The notes beneath the pieces are model-generated. The model was given only the letters and a program-made list of their open reading frames with translations, was not told where the DNA came from and did not search any database. A DNA stretch of 64,000 bases, from contig NZ_QOWJ01000014.1 of assembly GCF_003332885.2 (NCBI RefSeq), forward strand, positions 1 through 64,000. The letters run 5' to 3'. Origin of the DNA: Paracnuella aquatica (GTDB lineage: Bacteria; Bacteroidota; Bacteroidia; Chitinophagales; Chitinophagaceae). How positions within the stretch are numbered: position 1 is the first letter of the stretch; each line of letters starts with the position of its first letter. Both the position numbers and the translations under genes were made by a program. Shown here piece by piece: positions 54,539 through 63,539 of this stretch.

Positions 54539-54935
54539 TCATGTGCACCACCTGGGCGGCGGCTGTTGCTGCGGCGCCCATCTGGCATTGGCCGTTAAAG
54601 GTAGCTGTTGGTTCAATCAGCAATTTGGCGGCCACAATATTTCCGGCCACTGCGCAGGCACCTTTCAGTTGCAACAATTCTTTAATGGTCAGGTTGCCCT
54701 GCACCCGCCCGGCTACTTCGGCCTGCTCGCCGTTAATATGCCCCTCCACCAGTCCACCGGCGCCAATGATCACTTTAGCTGCGCAATGTACATTGCCCAC
54801 AATAGTGCCATCAATGCGGAGGTCGTTGGAGCTCGATACGTCGCCTTTGAACGTGGTGCCTGCGGCAATAAGGGTTGCATTACCGGCTTGACTGCGCTGC
54901 GTAGTTGCAGTCGCTTTTTCTTTAGCAGAAAACAT
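54504..54935 (-). CDS. Bactofilin (polymer-forming cytoskeletal protein)
   Basis: 143 residues. The bactofilin beta-helix (about residues 22-120) shows repeats such as TLIAAGTTFKGDV, LRIDGTIVGNVHC, VIIGAGGLVEGHINGE, AEVAGRVQGNLTI and FNGQC. The short N-terminus is polar, and the tail is charged (NENEKPLAKAK). Bactofilins form filaments that guide cell shape. First gene of the bactofilin-AtpZ-membrane protein-SprT run. Confidence 0.93.
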   Translation of the reverse strand: MFSAKEKATATTQRSQAGNATLIAAGTTFKGDVSSSNDLRIDGTIVGNVHCAAKVIIGAGGLVEGHINGEQAEVAGRVQGNLTIKELLQLKGACAVAGNIVAAKLLIEPTATFNGQCQMGAAATAAAQVVHMNENEKPLAKAK

Positions 54936-55320
54936 AGGATTGCTTGGTTTAATGTTTTACAAAAGGATTGGAACGGGCATCAAGGTATATTTTTTTTGGT
55001 AATCCGGCAACTGTGCACCGGGCGGCACCGGTTGCGTCGCACTCTTGTGCGGTTGGATCGCTGTGCGGCATTAGTGTTCATGCGGCGGCGGGGCGGAGGC
55101 GCGGAGTACGCAAAGGAATTTATCAAGAAGAAAGAAGCTGCATTTTATTTGTTGCATCAGCATGCTACAACGGTACTTCATTGCATGAGCGCATAAGCTT
55201 CATAAAAAAATTCCACCAACACACCATTCTATTTATTATAAAAAATTCACCTAACCAATCTCCCTTTCCTGCTTGACACAGGTCAATCAAGCCGCCCGGC
55301 TTGCTGGGTACCTTGCATCC
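54936..55320. other. Intergenic region between bactofilin and kinase-fold genes
   Basis: 385 bases without a gene. On the minus strand TTG, 20 bases, TACCTTG (just right of 54980) may be the bactofilin promoter. On the plus strand a TACCTTG ends 6 bases before the ATG at 55321. A GC-rich stretch near 55083-55105 shows no clear hairpin. Confidence 0.4.
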
Positions 55321-56382
55321 ATGCTTGAAACGACTTCCATCAAACCCTCGTGCAAAAAACCATTTTACCCCGTACAAAAACCCTTGCGCGGCTACCTTAA
55401 AAAATGGGGTCGCGATATTCCGCTGCCGGTAACCTATGCCGATATGGAGCGCATTTGCTATTCCACGCCGCTATTAGACAAGAACGGTGTGGATACACTT
55501 TGGGAAGAAGCGCATTACGACCTGCGGAGTTGGGACGAGCTGCAGCAAGACCTCATCAAATTATACGCACTGCTCAAAACCGAAGGCGATTTTACGTTCA
55601 CCAAACACCTCCGCGTGGCCCGCATCGACTACTGCCCCTTTGGTAATTCCAATCCCTTTAGGGTGCGCATCGTTAACCGCTTCAACGACAACGCCGATTA
55701 TTTTTACATTAAAAAGGAAGATGCATCCCGCGTGTACGGCCTCGAGCTGGAGCATATTTTATCGCCGCACCGGATGAAGTTTTTAGCCGGGCCGGGCACC
55801 ATGGTGGAGGAGCATATTGCCGGTATTCCCGGCGACCTGTTTGTAAAAGATTATTTCCACAACACCAGCACCAGCAATAAAATACGCCTGGCAAAAGAGC
55901 TCGTCAAGTTCAATGAACGCTGTTTTGTGCGCCTGTTGGGCGATATGCGCAGCTACAATTACGTGGTGGACATTACCCCCGACATTGAAGATTTTCAATA
56001 CCGCCTGCGCCCCATCGATTTTGACCAACAGTGCTACGAAGGCCGCGCCAACCTGTACCGGCCGCAGTTTTTTAAAGAAAACCTGCCCTACGTGGACTTG
56101 GTGCAGCAATTCCTGAATAAGGATTCGATTGAACAATACCGCATGGAAGAACGTACGCTGATGGCTTTCCGCCTGTTTTCCTCGCGGCGGCGCATGCTCG
56201 ACCTGATGAACCTGATGGTGCGGGAAGAATTATCAAAACCGGAGAAAATCGAATCGCTTAAAGCGCAACTCAACAGCATGCATTTTACCGACCGATTTAG
56301 CCGCTGTACCACCATGGGACAGGTGCTGAAGCAAAACCTGAAACAAAGCCTGAGGAAGAATATTAAGTTGATTATGCAATAA
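55321..56382 (+). CDS. Predicted kinase-fold protein of unknown substrate
   Basis: 353 residues from the ATG at 55321 (an earlier TTG start at 55273 is not supported). No family recognised by name. Order of elements fits a protein-kinase/aminoglycoside-phosphotransferase fold: YFYIKKEDASR (possible ATP lysine), LELEHIL (helix C glutamate), TMVEEHIAGIPGDLF (hinge), LLGDMRSYNYVV (D208-x4-N213, catalytic loop) and RPIDFDQQ (D233-F-D, metal loop). The C-terminal ~110 residues are helical and basic. Stands alone between bactofilin and an M23-like stub. Confidence 0.65.
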   Translation: MLETTSIKPSCKKPFYPVQKPLRGYLKKWGRDIPLPVTYADMERICYSTPLLDKNGVDTLWEEAHYDLRSWDELQQDLIKLYALLKTEGDFTFTKHLRVARIDYCPFGNSNPFRVRIVNRFNDNADYFYIKKEDASRVYGLELEHILSPHRMKFLAGPGTMVEEHIAGIPGDLFVKDYFHNTSTSNKIRLAKELVKFNERCFVRLLGDMRSYNYVVDITPDIEDFQYRLRPIDFDQQCYEGRANLYRPQFFKENLPYVDLVQQFLNKDSIEQYRMEERTLMAFRLFSSRRRMLDLMNLMVREELSKPEKIESLKAQLNSMHFTDRFSRCTTMGQVLKQNLKQSLRKNIKLIMQ

Positions 56383-56385
56383 GAC

Positions 56386-56462
56386 CGGTGAAGTCAAAAG
56401 TGAAAACCTAAAGGTGGAATTCGTGAGGCTATACTTTTTGGCTTTGCCTTTTAACTTTTGCC
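56386..56462. repeat. Short-word inverted repeat (word CAAAAGT)
   Basis: Left side GAAGTCAAAAGTGAAAACC; right side TTGCCTTTTAACTTTTGCC. It separates the convergent kinase-fold and M23-related genes. Confidence 0.5.
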
Positions 56463-56858
56463 TTACTTATTATCGTATTCATCCGGCGGCAGCTCCAGCT
56501 TCGTCGTGTCGCGTTTCAGCTCCACGCTGCCGTCCAGCACGCTTTTCACGCTTTGAATGTATTGTGCCTGTTCAAAGACTTCTTTTTCCAGCGAGTCGGT
56601 GAGGTATTTCAGTTCGCGGTATTCGCGGCCAATGCGGGCACTGCCATAACCCGGGATGTAATATTTAAGCGGGGTAAACACCACAAGGCCCACCGTAAAG
56701 CTCACCAGCACCACAATGATGGTGCTCATGCCAATATACACGCTGAGGCGCGACAAGTGAAATGTCACCACCTCTTCGTACGTATCGTCGTTCATTACTA
56801 CCAGCCGGTAGCGGTTGCGCAACCGCCTGAGGGTTGTTCCGGCATCGAGTTTGGCCAT
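56463..56858 (-). CDS. Membrane-anchored stub of the M23 peptidase type
   Basis: 131 residues from the ATG at 56858. LRNRYRLVVMNDDTYEEV leads into one transmembrane helix (about residues 43-65) and FTPLKYYIPGYG, then a short coiled coil (LKYLTDSLEKEVFEQAQ). This beginning is the same as that of Bacteroidota M23 metallopeptidases, from memory of the family. The chain stops at DEYDNK, where a catalytic LytM domain would follow. The stop is clean, so it may be a stand-alone scaffold rather than a damaged gene. Confidence 0.7.
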   Translation of the reverse strand: MAKLDAGTTLRRLRNRYRLVVMNDDTYEEVVTFHLSRLSVYIGMSTIIVVLVSFTVGLVVFTPLKYYIPGYGSARIGREYRELKYLTDSLEKEVFEQAQYIQSVKSVLDGSVELKRDTTKLELPPDEYDNK

Positions 56859-56997
56859 GCAGCAGATTTTGCGGCTAAGGTAAGAAGGACGGCGAACAGT
56901 GCATCCAATCTGTTGTTGCCCACCGCCTTTCAACCGGTAGCGGCCTGCCCCGTTCATCCAATGGTCTAGATTTACTTATTTCCTTATCCTACTATAC

Positions 56998-57005
56998 TAA
57001 ATTTG
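56998..57005 (+). promoter_or_regulatory. Probable -7 box of sprE
   Basis: TAAATTTG 37 bases upstream of the sprE ATG. A TTTA at 56971 is the best -33 candidate. Confidence 0.45.
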
Positions 57006-57042
57006 CCTTTTTTCAGTTATTACACATTAGATCGCGATCCTG

Positions 57043-60000
57043 ATGTACGTATTCCGACTCCTTTTCCTGATATCCTTTGTAACCGTTTCATTGCCCACGT
57101 TGGCCCAAAAAGGCTTTGACCTGGAAATCAAAAAGCCTGAACCGTACGAAAACCGGCTGCTCAAAGCCGAGAAAAGCGGCAGGAAAAAATTCACGGCCCG
57201 CCGTCGTTTTTTTCAAAACACCTACACCCATTACAATTATTTTTTCAACGCCAACAACAAGCTGAACGAAGTATTGTCCCGGGCCAAGCAGGCCAACCGC
57301 GACGATTTCAGCAAGCTGTTGCCGTATTATAATTACTCGCTGGAAGCCACCAAGCAGGACGAAACGCAGCTCGACTCCATCATTTACAAGGCCAAAACAG
57401 GCATTGTAATGCACGACCTGCGCAACGATTGGATTGATGACCTTTACCTGCTTTGGGGTGCCTCATATTTGCTGCAACAAGAGTACGATTCGGCACGGCG
57501 CATGTTCCAGTTCATCAACCACGCATTTGCACCCAAAGAAAAAGACGGCTATTACCGCTACATCGGCAGCCGCATGGATGGCGGCAATGCACAAAATATT
57601 GTTACCAGCGAAGACGAATCTTTTTTCAAACGCCTCACCACCGATCCGCCCAGCCGCAACAACGCTTTTATCTGGCAGGTGCGTACCCTCACGGAGCAGG
57701 GCGCTTTTTCCGAAGCCGGAAGTTTGCTGGCCGCGTTGCGGCAAGACCCTGCTTTTCCCGAGCGGCTGCTACCCCACCTGGCCGAAGTGCAGGGATATTG
57801 GTTTTATAAACAGGCCATTTGGGACAGTGCCGCACACCATCTTTCGGCCGCACTGCCCAATGCGCAGAACAACGCAGAACGGGCTCGGTGGGAGTACCTG
57901 ATCGGCCAGTTGTACGACCTGTCGGGGCGAAGCGAAATGGCCCGCGAATTTTACGACAAAGCCATCGGCCACACCCCTGACCCGGTGCTCGACATCTGGG
58001 CAAGACTGGCACTGGTGCGCAGCAACAAAGAAGGCGGTGAAGATTATATCGCCAAAAACATTGCGGAACTGGAAAAAATGGTGCGCCGCGAAAAATTCCA
58101 GGAGCAGCGCGATGTGATTTATGCTATGATGGCCCGCATGGAACTGGAGCGCAACGATCCGGCCGCGGCACGGGCTTATATGCTGAAGGCTACAAAAGCG
58201 GCACAGAACAATCCAGCCACCCGCAACGCCAACTTTTTAACCCTTGCTGATCTTTCGTACCAGCAAAAACAATACGTTGATGCCGCTTCTTTTTACGACA
58301 GCCTCGACCTGTCGCAAATAAGCTCGGAGGATGCGGCCCGGGCCACCGAACGCAAAGGCTATTTGGGCAAACTGCTGCCGCAATTATCGACTGTGCAGCG
58401 GCAGGACAGCCTGCAACGCATTGCAAATTTGCCCGAAGACGAACGCACCGATTACCTGAAAAAACTGGCCCGCCAGCTGCGCCGCCAGCGTGGTTTAGCC
58501 GAAGACGAAAATGCGCCGGTAGCCTCTACCGGTGGTGCCATGCGTGATGCCGATGCAATGACCGATGCGTTCCGCACCCAGACGAAAGGCGAATGGTATT
58601 TTTATAACCAAAGCACCCGCACTTCCGGTGCAGCCACCTTTAAGCAAGTATGGGGCAACCGGCCCAACGTGGACAACTGGCGCAGGGCTTCGAATGCGGT
58701 GGCCCAGTTGGGCAATAACCTGCCGGGAAACACCCGGACCAACCCGGTTGCATCGGCCGATGCTGTGGGTGGCGGCGCCATTACCACAGAAACGTTGCTG
58801 AATTCCTTACCACTTACACCAGACCAGTTATCCGCATCGAATGACTCTATCCGCGGTGCCCTGATGGGTTCTGCGCTTGTATACATTAATGATATTGAGG
58901 ACTATCCTTCGGCTATTGCAGCACTTGAAGAGTTGCGCCGCCGTTTCCCGGACAGCCCGATGATGCCCGATGCGCTATACCAGTTGCATTTCGCGCAGCT
59001 GCAAACCGGCAACAGTTCGGCTGCCGCCGACGCAAAACAGCAATTGCTGCAAAAACATCCGCAAAGCAAGCCGGCACAAACGCTGCAAACCGGCATTAAC
59101 CCCGATGCAAAACGTCCCACGGCGGAAAGCACCAAAGATTATGAAGCGGTGTACGACATGTTTTTGGAAGGCCGTTTTAGCGAAGCAAAAAGGGCGAAGC
59201 AGATTGCCGACAGCACTTACCAAACCAATTACTGGAACCCGCAATTGCTGTATATCGAAGCGGTGTACCACATCAAACAAGTAGAAGACAGCACCGCTAC
59301 TGATATTTTGAACAGGCTGGTGCAACAGGACCCGGAAGCGCCGATTGCCAAAAAAGCAGCCAACCTGATGGAAGTGTTGGCCCGCCGCAAACAAATTGAA
59401 GACGAGCTGCGCAACATGAACGTGGAGCGCCTGAAAGAAGAGGAACAAGCTATTGCCGTGCGGCAGACGCCCAAACCCGTGGTGGAGCAGCCTGCACCGG
59501 CGCCAGTGAAAGATACCGTTCAGGCCGTGGCGCCGCCGGTGGCAAAAGTTGCCGAACCGAAACCACAACCCAAAGTGGAAGAGCCCAAAAAAGCGGAGCA
59601 AAAACCAGTGGCGCAGCCGCCGGTAGCACAGGTGGTGGTGCCAACGCCGCCACCCGCCGAGCCTGAGCCGCAGTTGCCCTCAGTACGCCGCGATACAGCA
59701 AGAGCCCAAACTGCCGCAAACACGGCAGCCAAAGCCAATAGTTTGGGCACAACAGCTTCGGGCCAAAAAGTAGCACTGCCTAAACAGGAAAGTTATGGCT
59801 ACCTGTACGAAGCCGATAAACCGCATTACGCCGTGGTGATCCTGAATAAAGTGGATAATATTTTCAGCAATGAGGCCCGCACGGCATTCGACCGGTTTAA
59901 CCGCGGCCAAAGCTCGGGCACCGCGCCTGCCGTGCAATTGCTGCCGCTGGATGGCGAAAATAAGCTGCTCCTGATCGGCGCGTTCCCCGATGTGCTGGGC

Positions 60001-60177
60001 GCCATTAATTATGTGCAGGAAACAAAGCCGGTTGCAGCGGGCCAGATTGTGCCCTGGCTAAAATCCGATAAGTTTTCGTTTACCGTTATCTCCGAAGGCA
60101 ACCTCGAACGGCTGAAAGCCACCCCCGACCTGAAAGGCTACCAGCAATTTTTGGAAACCACGCCGGTGAAGTTTTAG
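57043..60177 (+). CDS. sprE: T9SS-associated TPR protein, SprE/PorW-like
   Basis: 1044 residues with a signal peptide (MYVFRLLFLISFVTVSLPTLAQ). The N-terminal part matches SprE/PorW: RRRFFQNTYTHYNYFFNANNK near residue 53, LPYYNYSLEATKQDETQLDS near 92 and LRNDWIDDLYLLWGASY near 126. TPR helices follow (about residues 130-470 and 610-790). A proline/lysine-rich linker spans ~810-905, and a short globular end (~925-1040) includes YAVVILNKVDNIFSNEA. It is needed for type IX secretion and gliding. The lipobox cysteine expected in SprE homologues is absent. Confidence 0.85.
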   Translation: MYVFRLLFLISFVTVSLPTLAQKGFDLEIKKPEPYENRLLKAEKSGRKKFTARRRFFQNTYTHYNYFFNANNKLNEVLSRAKQANRDDFSKLLPYYNYSLEATKQDETQLDSIIYKAKTGIVMHDLRNDWIDDLYLLWGASYLLQQEYDSARRMFQFINHAFAPKEKDGYYRYIGSRMDGGNAQNIVTSEDESFFKRLTTDPPSRNNAFIWQVRTLTEQGAFSEAGSLLAALRQDPAFPERLLPHLAEVQGYWFYKQAIWDSAAHHLSAALPNAQNNAERARWEYLIGQLYDLSGRSEMAREFYDKAIGHTPDPVLDIWARLALVRSNKEGGEDYIAKNIAELEKMVRREKFQEQRDVIYAMMARMELERNDPAAARAYMLKATKAAQNNPATRNANFLTLADLSYQQKQYVDAASFYDSLDLSQISSEDAARATERKGYLGKLLPQLSTVQRQDSLQRIANLPEDERTDYLKKLARQLRRQRGLAEDENAPVASTGGAMRDADAMTDAFRTQTKGEWYFYNQSTRTSGAATFKQVWGNRPNVDNWRRASNAVAQLGNNLPGNTRTNPVASADAVGGGAITTETLLNSLPLTPDQLSASNDSIRGALMGSALVYINDIEDYPSAIAALEELRRRFPDSPMMPDALYQLHFAQLQTGNSSAAADAKQQLLQKHPQSKPAQTLQTGINPDAKRPTAESTKDYEAVYDMFLEGRFSEAKRAKQIADSTYQTNYWNPQLLYIEAVYHIKQVEDSTATDILNRLVQQDPEAPIAKKAANLMEVLARRKQIEDELRNMNVERLKEEEQAIAVRQTPKPVVEQPAPAPVKDTVQAVAPPVAKVAEPKPQPKVEEPKKAEQKPVAQPPVAQVVVPTPPPAEPEPQLPSVRRDTARAQTAANTAAKANSLGTTASGQKVALPKQESYGYLYEADKPHYAVVILNKVDNIFSNEARTAFDRFNRGQSSGTAPAVQLLPLDGENKLLLIGAFPDVLGAINYVQETKPVAAGQIVPWLKSDKFSFTVISEGNLERLKATPDLKGYQQFLETTPVKF

Positions 60178-60277
60178 AGAAGTCCGAAGACGGCAGACGG
60201 AAGTCCGAAGAAATAAATCAATTGGCTTATTGCCTTTTGTCTTCCGACTTCGGACATCGGTCTTCCGACTTTTCCCA
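60178..60277. repeat. Short-word inverted repeat (word GAAGTCCGA), locus 3
   Basis: Left: AGAAGTCCGAAGACGGCAGA then CGGAAGTCCGAAGA; right: TCTTCCGACTTCGGACATCG then GTCTTCCGAC. Centre about 35 bases. Sits directly after the sprE stop. Confidence 0.75.
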
Positions 60278-60296
60278 CTTTCTTTAGACTATTATT

Positions 60297-60304
60297 TAGC
60301 TTTG
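60297..60304 (+). promoter_or_regulatory. Probable -7 box of the PBP1A gene
   Basis: TAGCTTTG 51 bases before the ATG; TTTC at 60271 is the best -33 candidate (22-base spacer). Confidence 0.4.
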
Positions 60305-60354
60305 GGGCGTTGTGCAGTAGCGGAACGATTTTTTAAAGCATTCACCTACTTTAT

Positions 60355-62847
60355 ATGAATACGAAACCTAAGGCCAAGGCCAAAGCAAAGGCAAAACCAA
60401 AATCCAGTACTGCCGTGCTGGTTTTCTGGCGCATCCTGTTTGGCGTTCTTGGCGTATTTGCCCTTATTGTGATCCTGGCCATGGCGGGTGTGTTTGGCAA
60501 ATTGCCCTCGCTGAAAGAGCTGGAAAACCCGAGCATCCTCCAATCTTCCGAAGTGTATGCCGCCGACGGCACACTCATGGGAAAATACTACCGCGAACGG
60601 GGCAACCGCAGCAATGTAGCTTACCGTGATATTTCGAAACACGTGATCAATGCGCTGATTGCTACCGAAGACGAACGCTTCTACGACCATGCCGGTATCG
60701 ATGTAAAATCAACCATGCGGGCCGTGGTGTTGTTGGGTAAAGAAGGCGGTGGTTCCACCATTTCGCAGCAGCTGGCCAAAACCCTGCTGGACCAAGGCAG
60801 CAAGAACCTCACGGAGCGCATCATGGAAAAGCTGAAGGAATACATTGTGGCCCTTCGGCTGGAGCGCAATTTTACCAAGGAAGAAATCATTTCGCTATAC
60901 CTCAATGCCGTGCCTTATGGCGATAACGTGTATGGCATCCGCAACGCGGCGCGTACCTTTTTTCAAAAAGAACCCGACCGCCTTAACCCTGAGGAAGCCG
61001 CCGTTTTGATTGGGATGCTAAAAGGAAATTACCTCTACAACCCAAGGGTATTTCCGGTGCGGGCAAAGGAGCGGCGCGATGTGGTGCTGAACCAGATGGT
61101 AAAGAGCAAGTACATCACACCGGCCGAATTTGACAAACTGAGTGCTACGCCGATTGTATTGAACTACCGCAAGCTGGATGAAAACACCGGTTATGCGCCC
61201 TACTTCCGCGAAGTGCTGAAAGATGAAGTGCGGGCTGCGCTAAAAGGCATGACCAACACCGATGGCGACGAGTACGATATTTACGATGATGGCCTGAAGA
61301 TCTATACGACCATCAACCCGAAGATGCAGGACTATGCCGAAGAAGCAGTGGCGCAGCAAATGCCGCAACTGCAAAAGGCGCTGAACCGGCAGGGCAATAT
61401 CCGCAGCGGCAAAGTGTGGAACGGCCACCAGAATGTGCTGGACGCGGCCATGCAAAAAAGCGACCGCTGGAAAAACATGAAAGAAGATGGCGCATCGGAT
61501 GAAGAGATCCGCAAAGCTTTTAATGTAAAAACGCCGATGCGCATTTTTGCATGGAATGCCAAACGCGAAGCCGACACGGTGATGACGCCGATGGACTCGA
61601 TCAAATACCACCGCCAGATGCTGCAAACTTCCTTTATGGTGATGGACCCCGTTACCGGCGAGGTCAAAGCATGGGTGGGCGGTATTGATTTTAAAACCTA
61701 CAAATTCGACCACGCCAATATTAAAACCAAGCGCCAGGTGGGTTCTACCATCAAGCCGCTCCTGTATTGCCAGGCAATGGAAGAACGCGGTATGGATATG
61801 GAAACACCGGTGCAGGATGTGCAGCAATCGTTCGGTTCGCTGGGGCTGGTGCCCGCAACGGGCAAAACCTGCACAGGCCGTACTGTTACGATGGCATCGG
61901 CACTGGCATGGAGCCGCAACTGTGCCACCGCCTACATCATGAAGCAGGTGGGCCCGGCACAGTTTGCCAACTTTTTGGAGCGCCTAAATATTCCCACCAA
62001 GGTTGATCCCTACCCTTCCATTGCGTTGGGTTCCTGCGATCTTTCACTGTTCGAGATGATGTGGGGTTACACCATTTTCCCAGGTCGTGGTTTCAGCACC
62101 AAGCCTACCATTATTTCCCGCATTGAAGACCGCAACGGCAACGTGCTGAAGCGTTTTGATTATAGCCAAAACCGCAAGGAAGTGGTGAGCGAAGTAACCG
62201 CGTATAAAATGGCGAAAATGATGGAAGGCCCGGTAACGAAAGGAACCGCAGCAGGCCTAATGTACCGGTTAGGCGCAGCCGAAATGGGCGGCAAAACAGG
62301 TACTACGAATGAGAACTCCGATGCCTGGTATATGGGTTACACGCCTCAACTGCTGGCCGGTTCGTGGATTGGTTGCGACGACCGTTTTATCCGCATCGAA
62401 AGCGGGCTGGGTTATGGCGGCCAGGCAGCACGGCCCATTTGGGAAGCGTTCTTCAAAAAAGTATATGCAGACAAATCGTTGGGCATTGATCAAAAGGCAA
62501 CTTTTGTAAAACCTGCCGACCTGGAAAACGAGATTTCCACGGCCGACATCATGGAAGTGATCCCGAACGCACCGCCTCCCGGAGCTGAAGGTGAAGACAT
62601 GGGTGCCGGTGGCGCCGATGATTTTGGACTGGATACTTCGTATGATTTTATGCGCCCAGAATCGCGGCCGGTGCAGGACGAAGACAACCGCCAGCGCCCT
62701 GCAAACAACACCCCGAAAAAAGACACAGCCAAGAAAGGCGCACCTAGAATTGGCGAAGCTAAACCAGAAGAAAAAAAAGAAAAGAAAGGCATTTTCCGCA
62801 GGGTGTTTGGCAACAAAAACGATAAGGAAAAGAACAATGATTATTGA
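60355..62847 (+). CDS. mrcA: Class A penicillin-binding protein 1A
   Basis: 830 residues. Basic N-terminus made of KAKAKAK, one membrane helix (about 24-47), then the glycosyltransferase 51 domain: ATEDERFYDHAGID (catalytic E near residue 104), GGSTISQQLAKTLL near 131 and EIISLYLNAVPYG near 180. The transpeptidase domain has S464 in GSTIKPLLY, S520 in SRNCAT and K647 in GGKTGTTNE. A low-complexity tail (~745-830), rich in K, P and D, ends it. Makes and cross-links peptidoglycan strands outside the inner membrane. Confidence 0.95.
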   Translation: MNTKPKAKAKAKAKPKSSTAVLVFWRILFGVLGVFALIVILAMAGVFGKLPSLKELENPSILQSSEVYAADGTLMGKYYRERGNRSNVAYRDISKHVINALIATEDERFYDHAGIDVKSTMRAVVLLGKEGGGSTISQQLAKTLLDQGSKNLTERIMEKLKEYIVALRLERNFTKEEIISLYLNAVPYGDNVYGIRNAARTFFQKEPDRLNPEEAAVLIGMLKGNYLYNPRVFPVRAKERRDVVLNQMVKSKYITPAEFDKLSATPIVLNYRKLDENTGYAPYFREVLKDEVRAALKGMTNTDGDEYDIYDDGLKIYTTINPKMQDYAEEAVAQQMPQLQKALNRQGNIRSGKVWNGHQNVLDAAMQKSDRWKNMKEDGASDEEIRKAFNVKTPMRIFAWNAKREADTVMTPMDSIKYHRQMLQTSFMVMDPVTGEVKAWVGGIDFKTYKFDHANIKTKRQVGSTIKPLLYCQAMEERGMDMETPVQDVQQSFGSLGLVPATGKTCTGRTVTMASALAWSRNCATAYIMKQVGPAQFANFLERLNIPTKVDPYPSIALGSCDLSLFEMMWGYTIFPGRGFSTKPTIISRIEDRNGNVLKRFDYSQNRKEVVSEVTAYKMAKMMEGPVTKGTAAGLMYRLGAAEMGGKTGTTNENSDAWYMGYTPQLLAGSWIGCDDRFIRIESGLGYGGQAARPIWEAFFKKVYADKSLGIDQKATFVKPADLENEISTADIMEVIPNAPPPGAEGEDMGAGGADDFGLDTSYDFMRPESRPVQDEDNRQRPANNTPKKDTAKKGAPRIGEAKPEEKKEKKGIFRRVFGNKNDKEKNNDY

Positions 62848-62884
62848 TGATCGCGAAGTCAATAGTGCATCATAAAACGAAACA

Positions 62885-62912
62885 AAAAACCGGCACTGTT
62901 GCCGGTTTTTTT
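62885..62912. terminator. Bidirectional terminator between PBP1A and yigZ
   Basis: AAAAAACCGGCA, short loop, TGCCGGTTTTTT in convergent position. Confidence 0.8.
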
Positions 62913-62930
62913 GTGCTGGTCATGTTCGAT

Positions 62931-63533
62931 TTATTGACTGCCTTTCTTTACTTCAACATTGTGGTGGTCCTGCATTTTTTCTAAAAATCGCTCCTCCTCT
63001 GCCTTGGGCACACCAATTACCAGGTGGCAAAACAGCTGCATTTCATTTTGCAACACCACGCAATTAAAGCGTTTCACCACGGTCATTACTTCGTTCATGC
63101 CATCGTAGGAAAAGTGCAGGCTGTAGGTTTCCAGCACCGGCTTTTGCACAATTGGTGTGAGTTGCAGCGCCAGTGATGTGGTGGTTTTATAGGCATTGAT
63201 CAAGCCGGGCACACCCAGCAGCGTACCGCCAAAATAACGCACCACCACAACTGCGGTATTGGTAAGGGTTTTACTATCCAGCACATTCAAAATAGGCTTG
63301 CCCGCTGAGCCTGCAGGTTCGCCATCATCGCCAGCGCGAAAGTTGTTGCCATCGGTGCCGATGCGGTAAGCAAAACAGTGATGCACGGCTTTCGGATGTT
63401 CTTCTTTTATTTCCCGTATGCGCTTTTTAAAATCATCCACCGTTTGTATGGGAAAGGCATACGCTAAAAAGCGGCTGCCACGGTCTTTATATTCTGCTAC
63501 AGATGGTTTTTCTATGGTATAAAAATGCGTCAT
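62931..63533 (-). CDS. yigZ: YigZ/IMPACT-family protein
   Basis: 200 residues. The family core is AYRIG..G...FRAGDDGEPAGSAG near residues 55-78 and VVVVRYFGGTLLGVPGLINAY near 96. The C-terminal ~65 residues are the usual ferredoxin-like domain. Thought to act on the ribosome or translation control in IMPACT relatives; the bacterial role is unclear. Stands alone, upstream of a short-word repeat. Confidence 0.93.
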   Translation of the reverse strand: MTHFYTIEKPSVAEYKDRGSRFLAYAFPIQTVDDFKKRIREIKEEHPKAVHHCFAYRIGTDGNNFRAGDDGEPAGSAGKPILNVLDSKTLTNTAVVVVRYFGGTLLGVPGLINAYKTTTSLALQLTPIVQKPVLETYSLHFSYDGMNEVMTVVKRFNCVVLQNEMQLFCHLVIGVPKAEEERFLEKMQDHHNVEVKKGSQ

Positions 63534-63539
63534 GTATGC

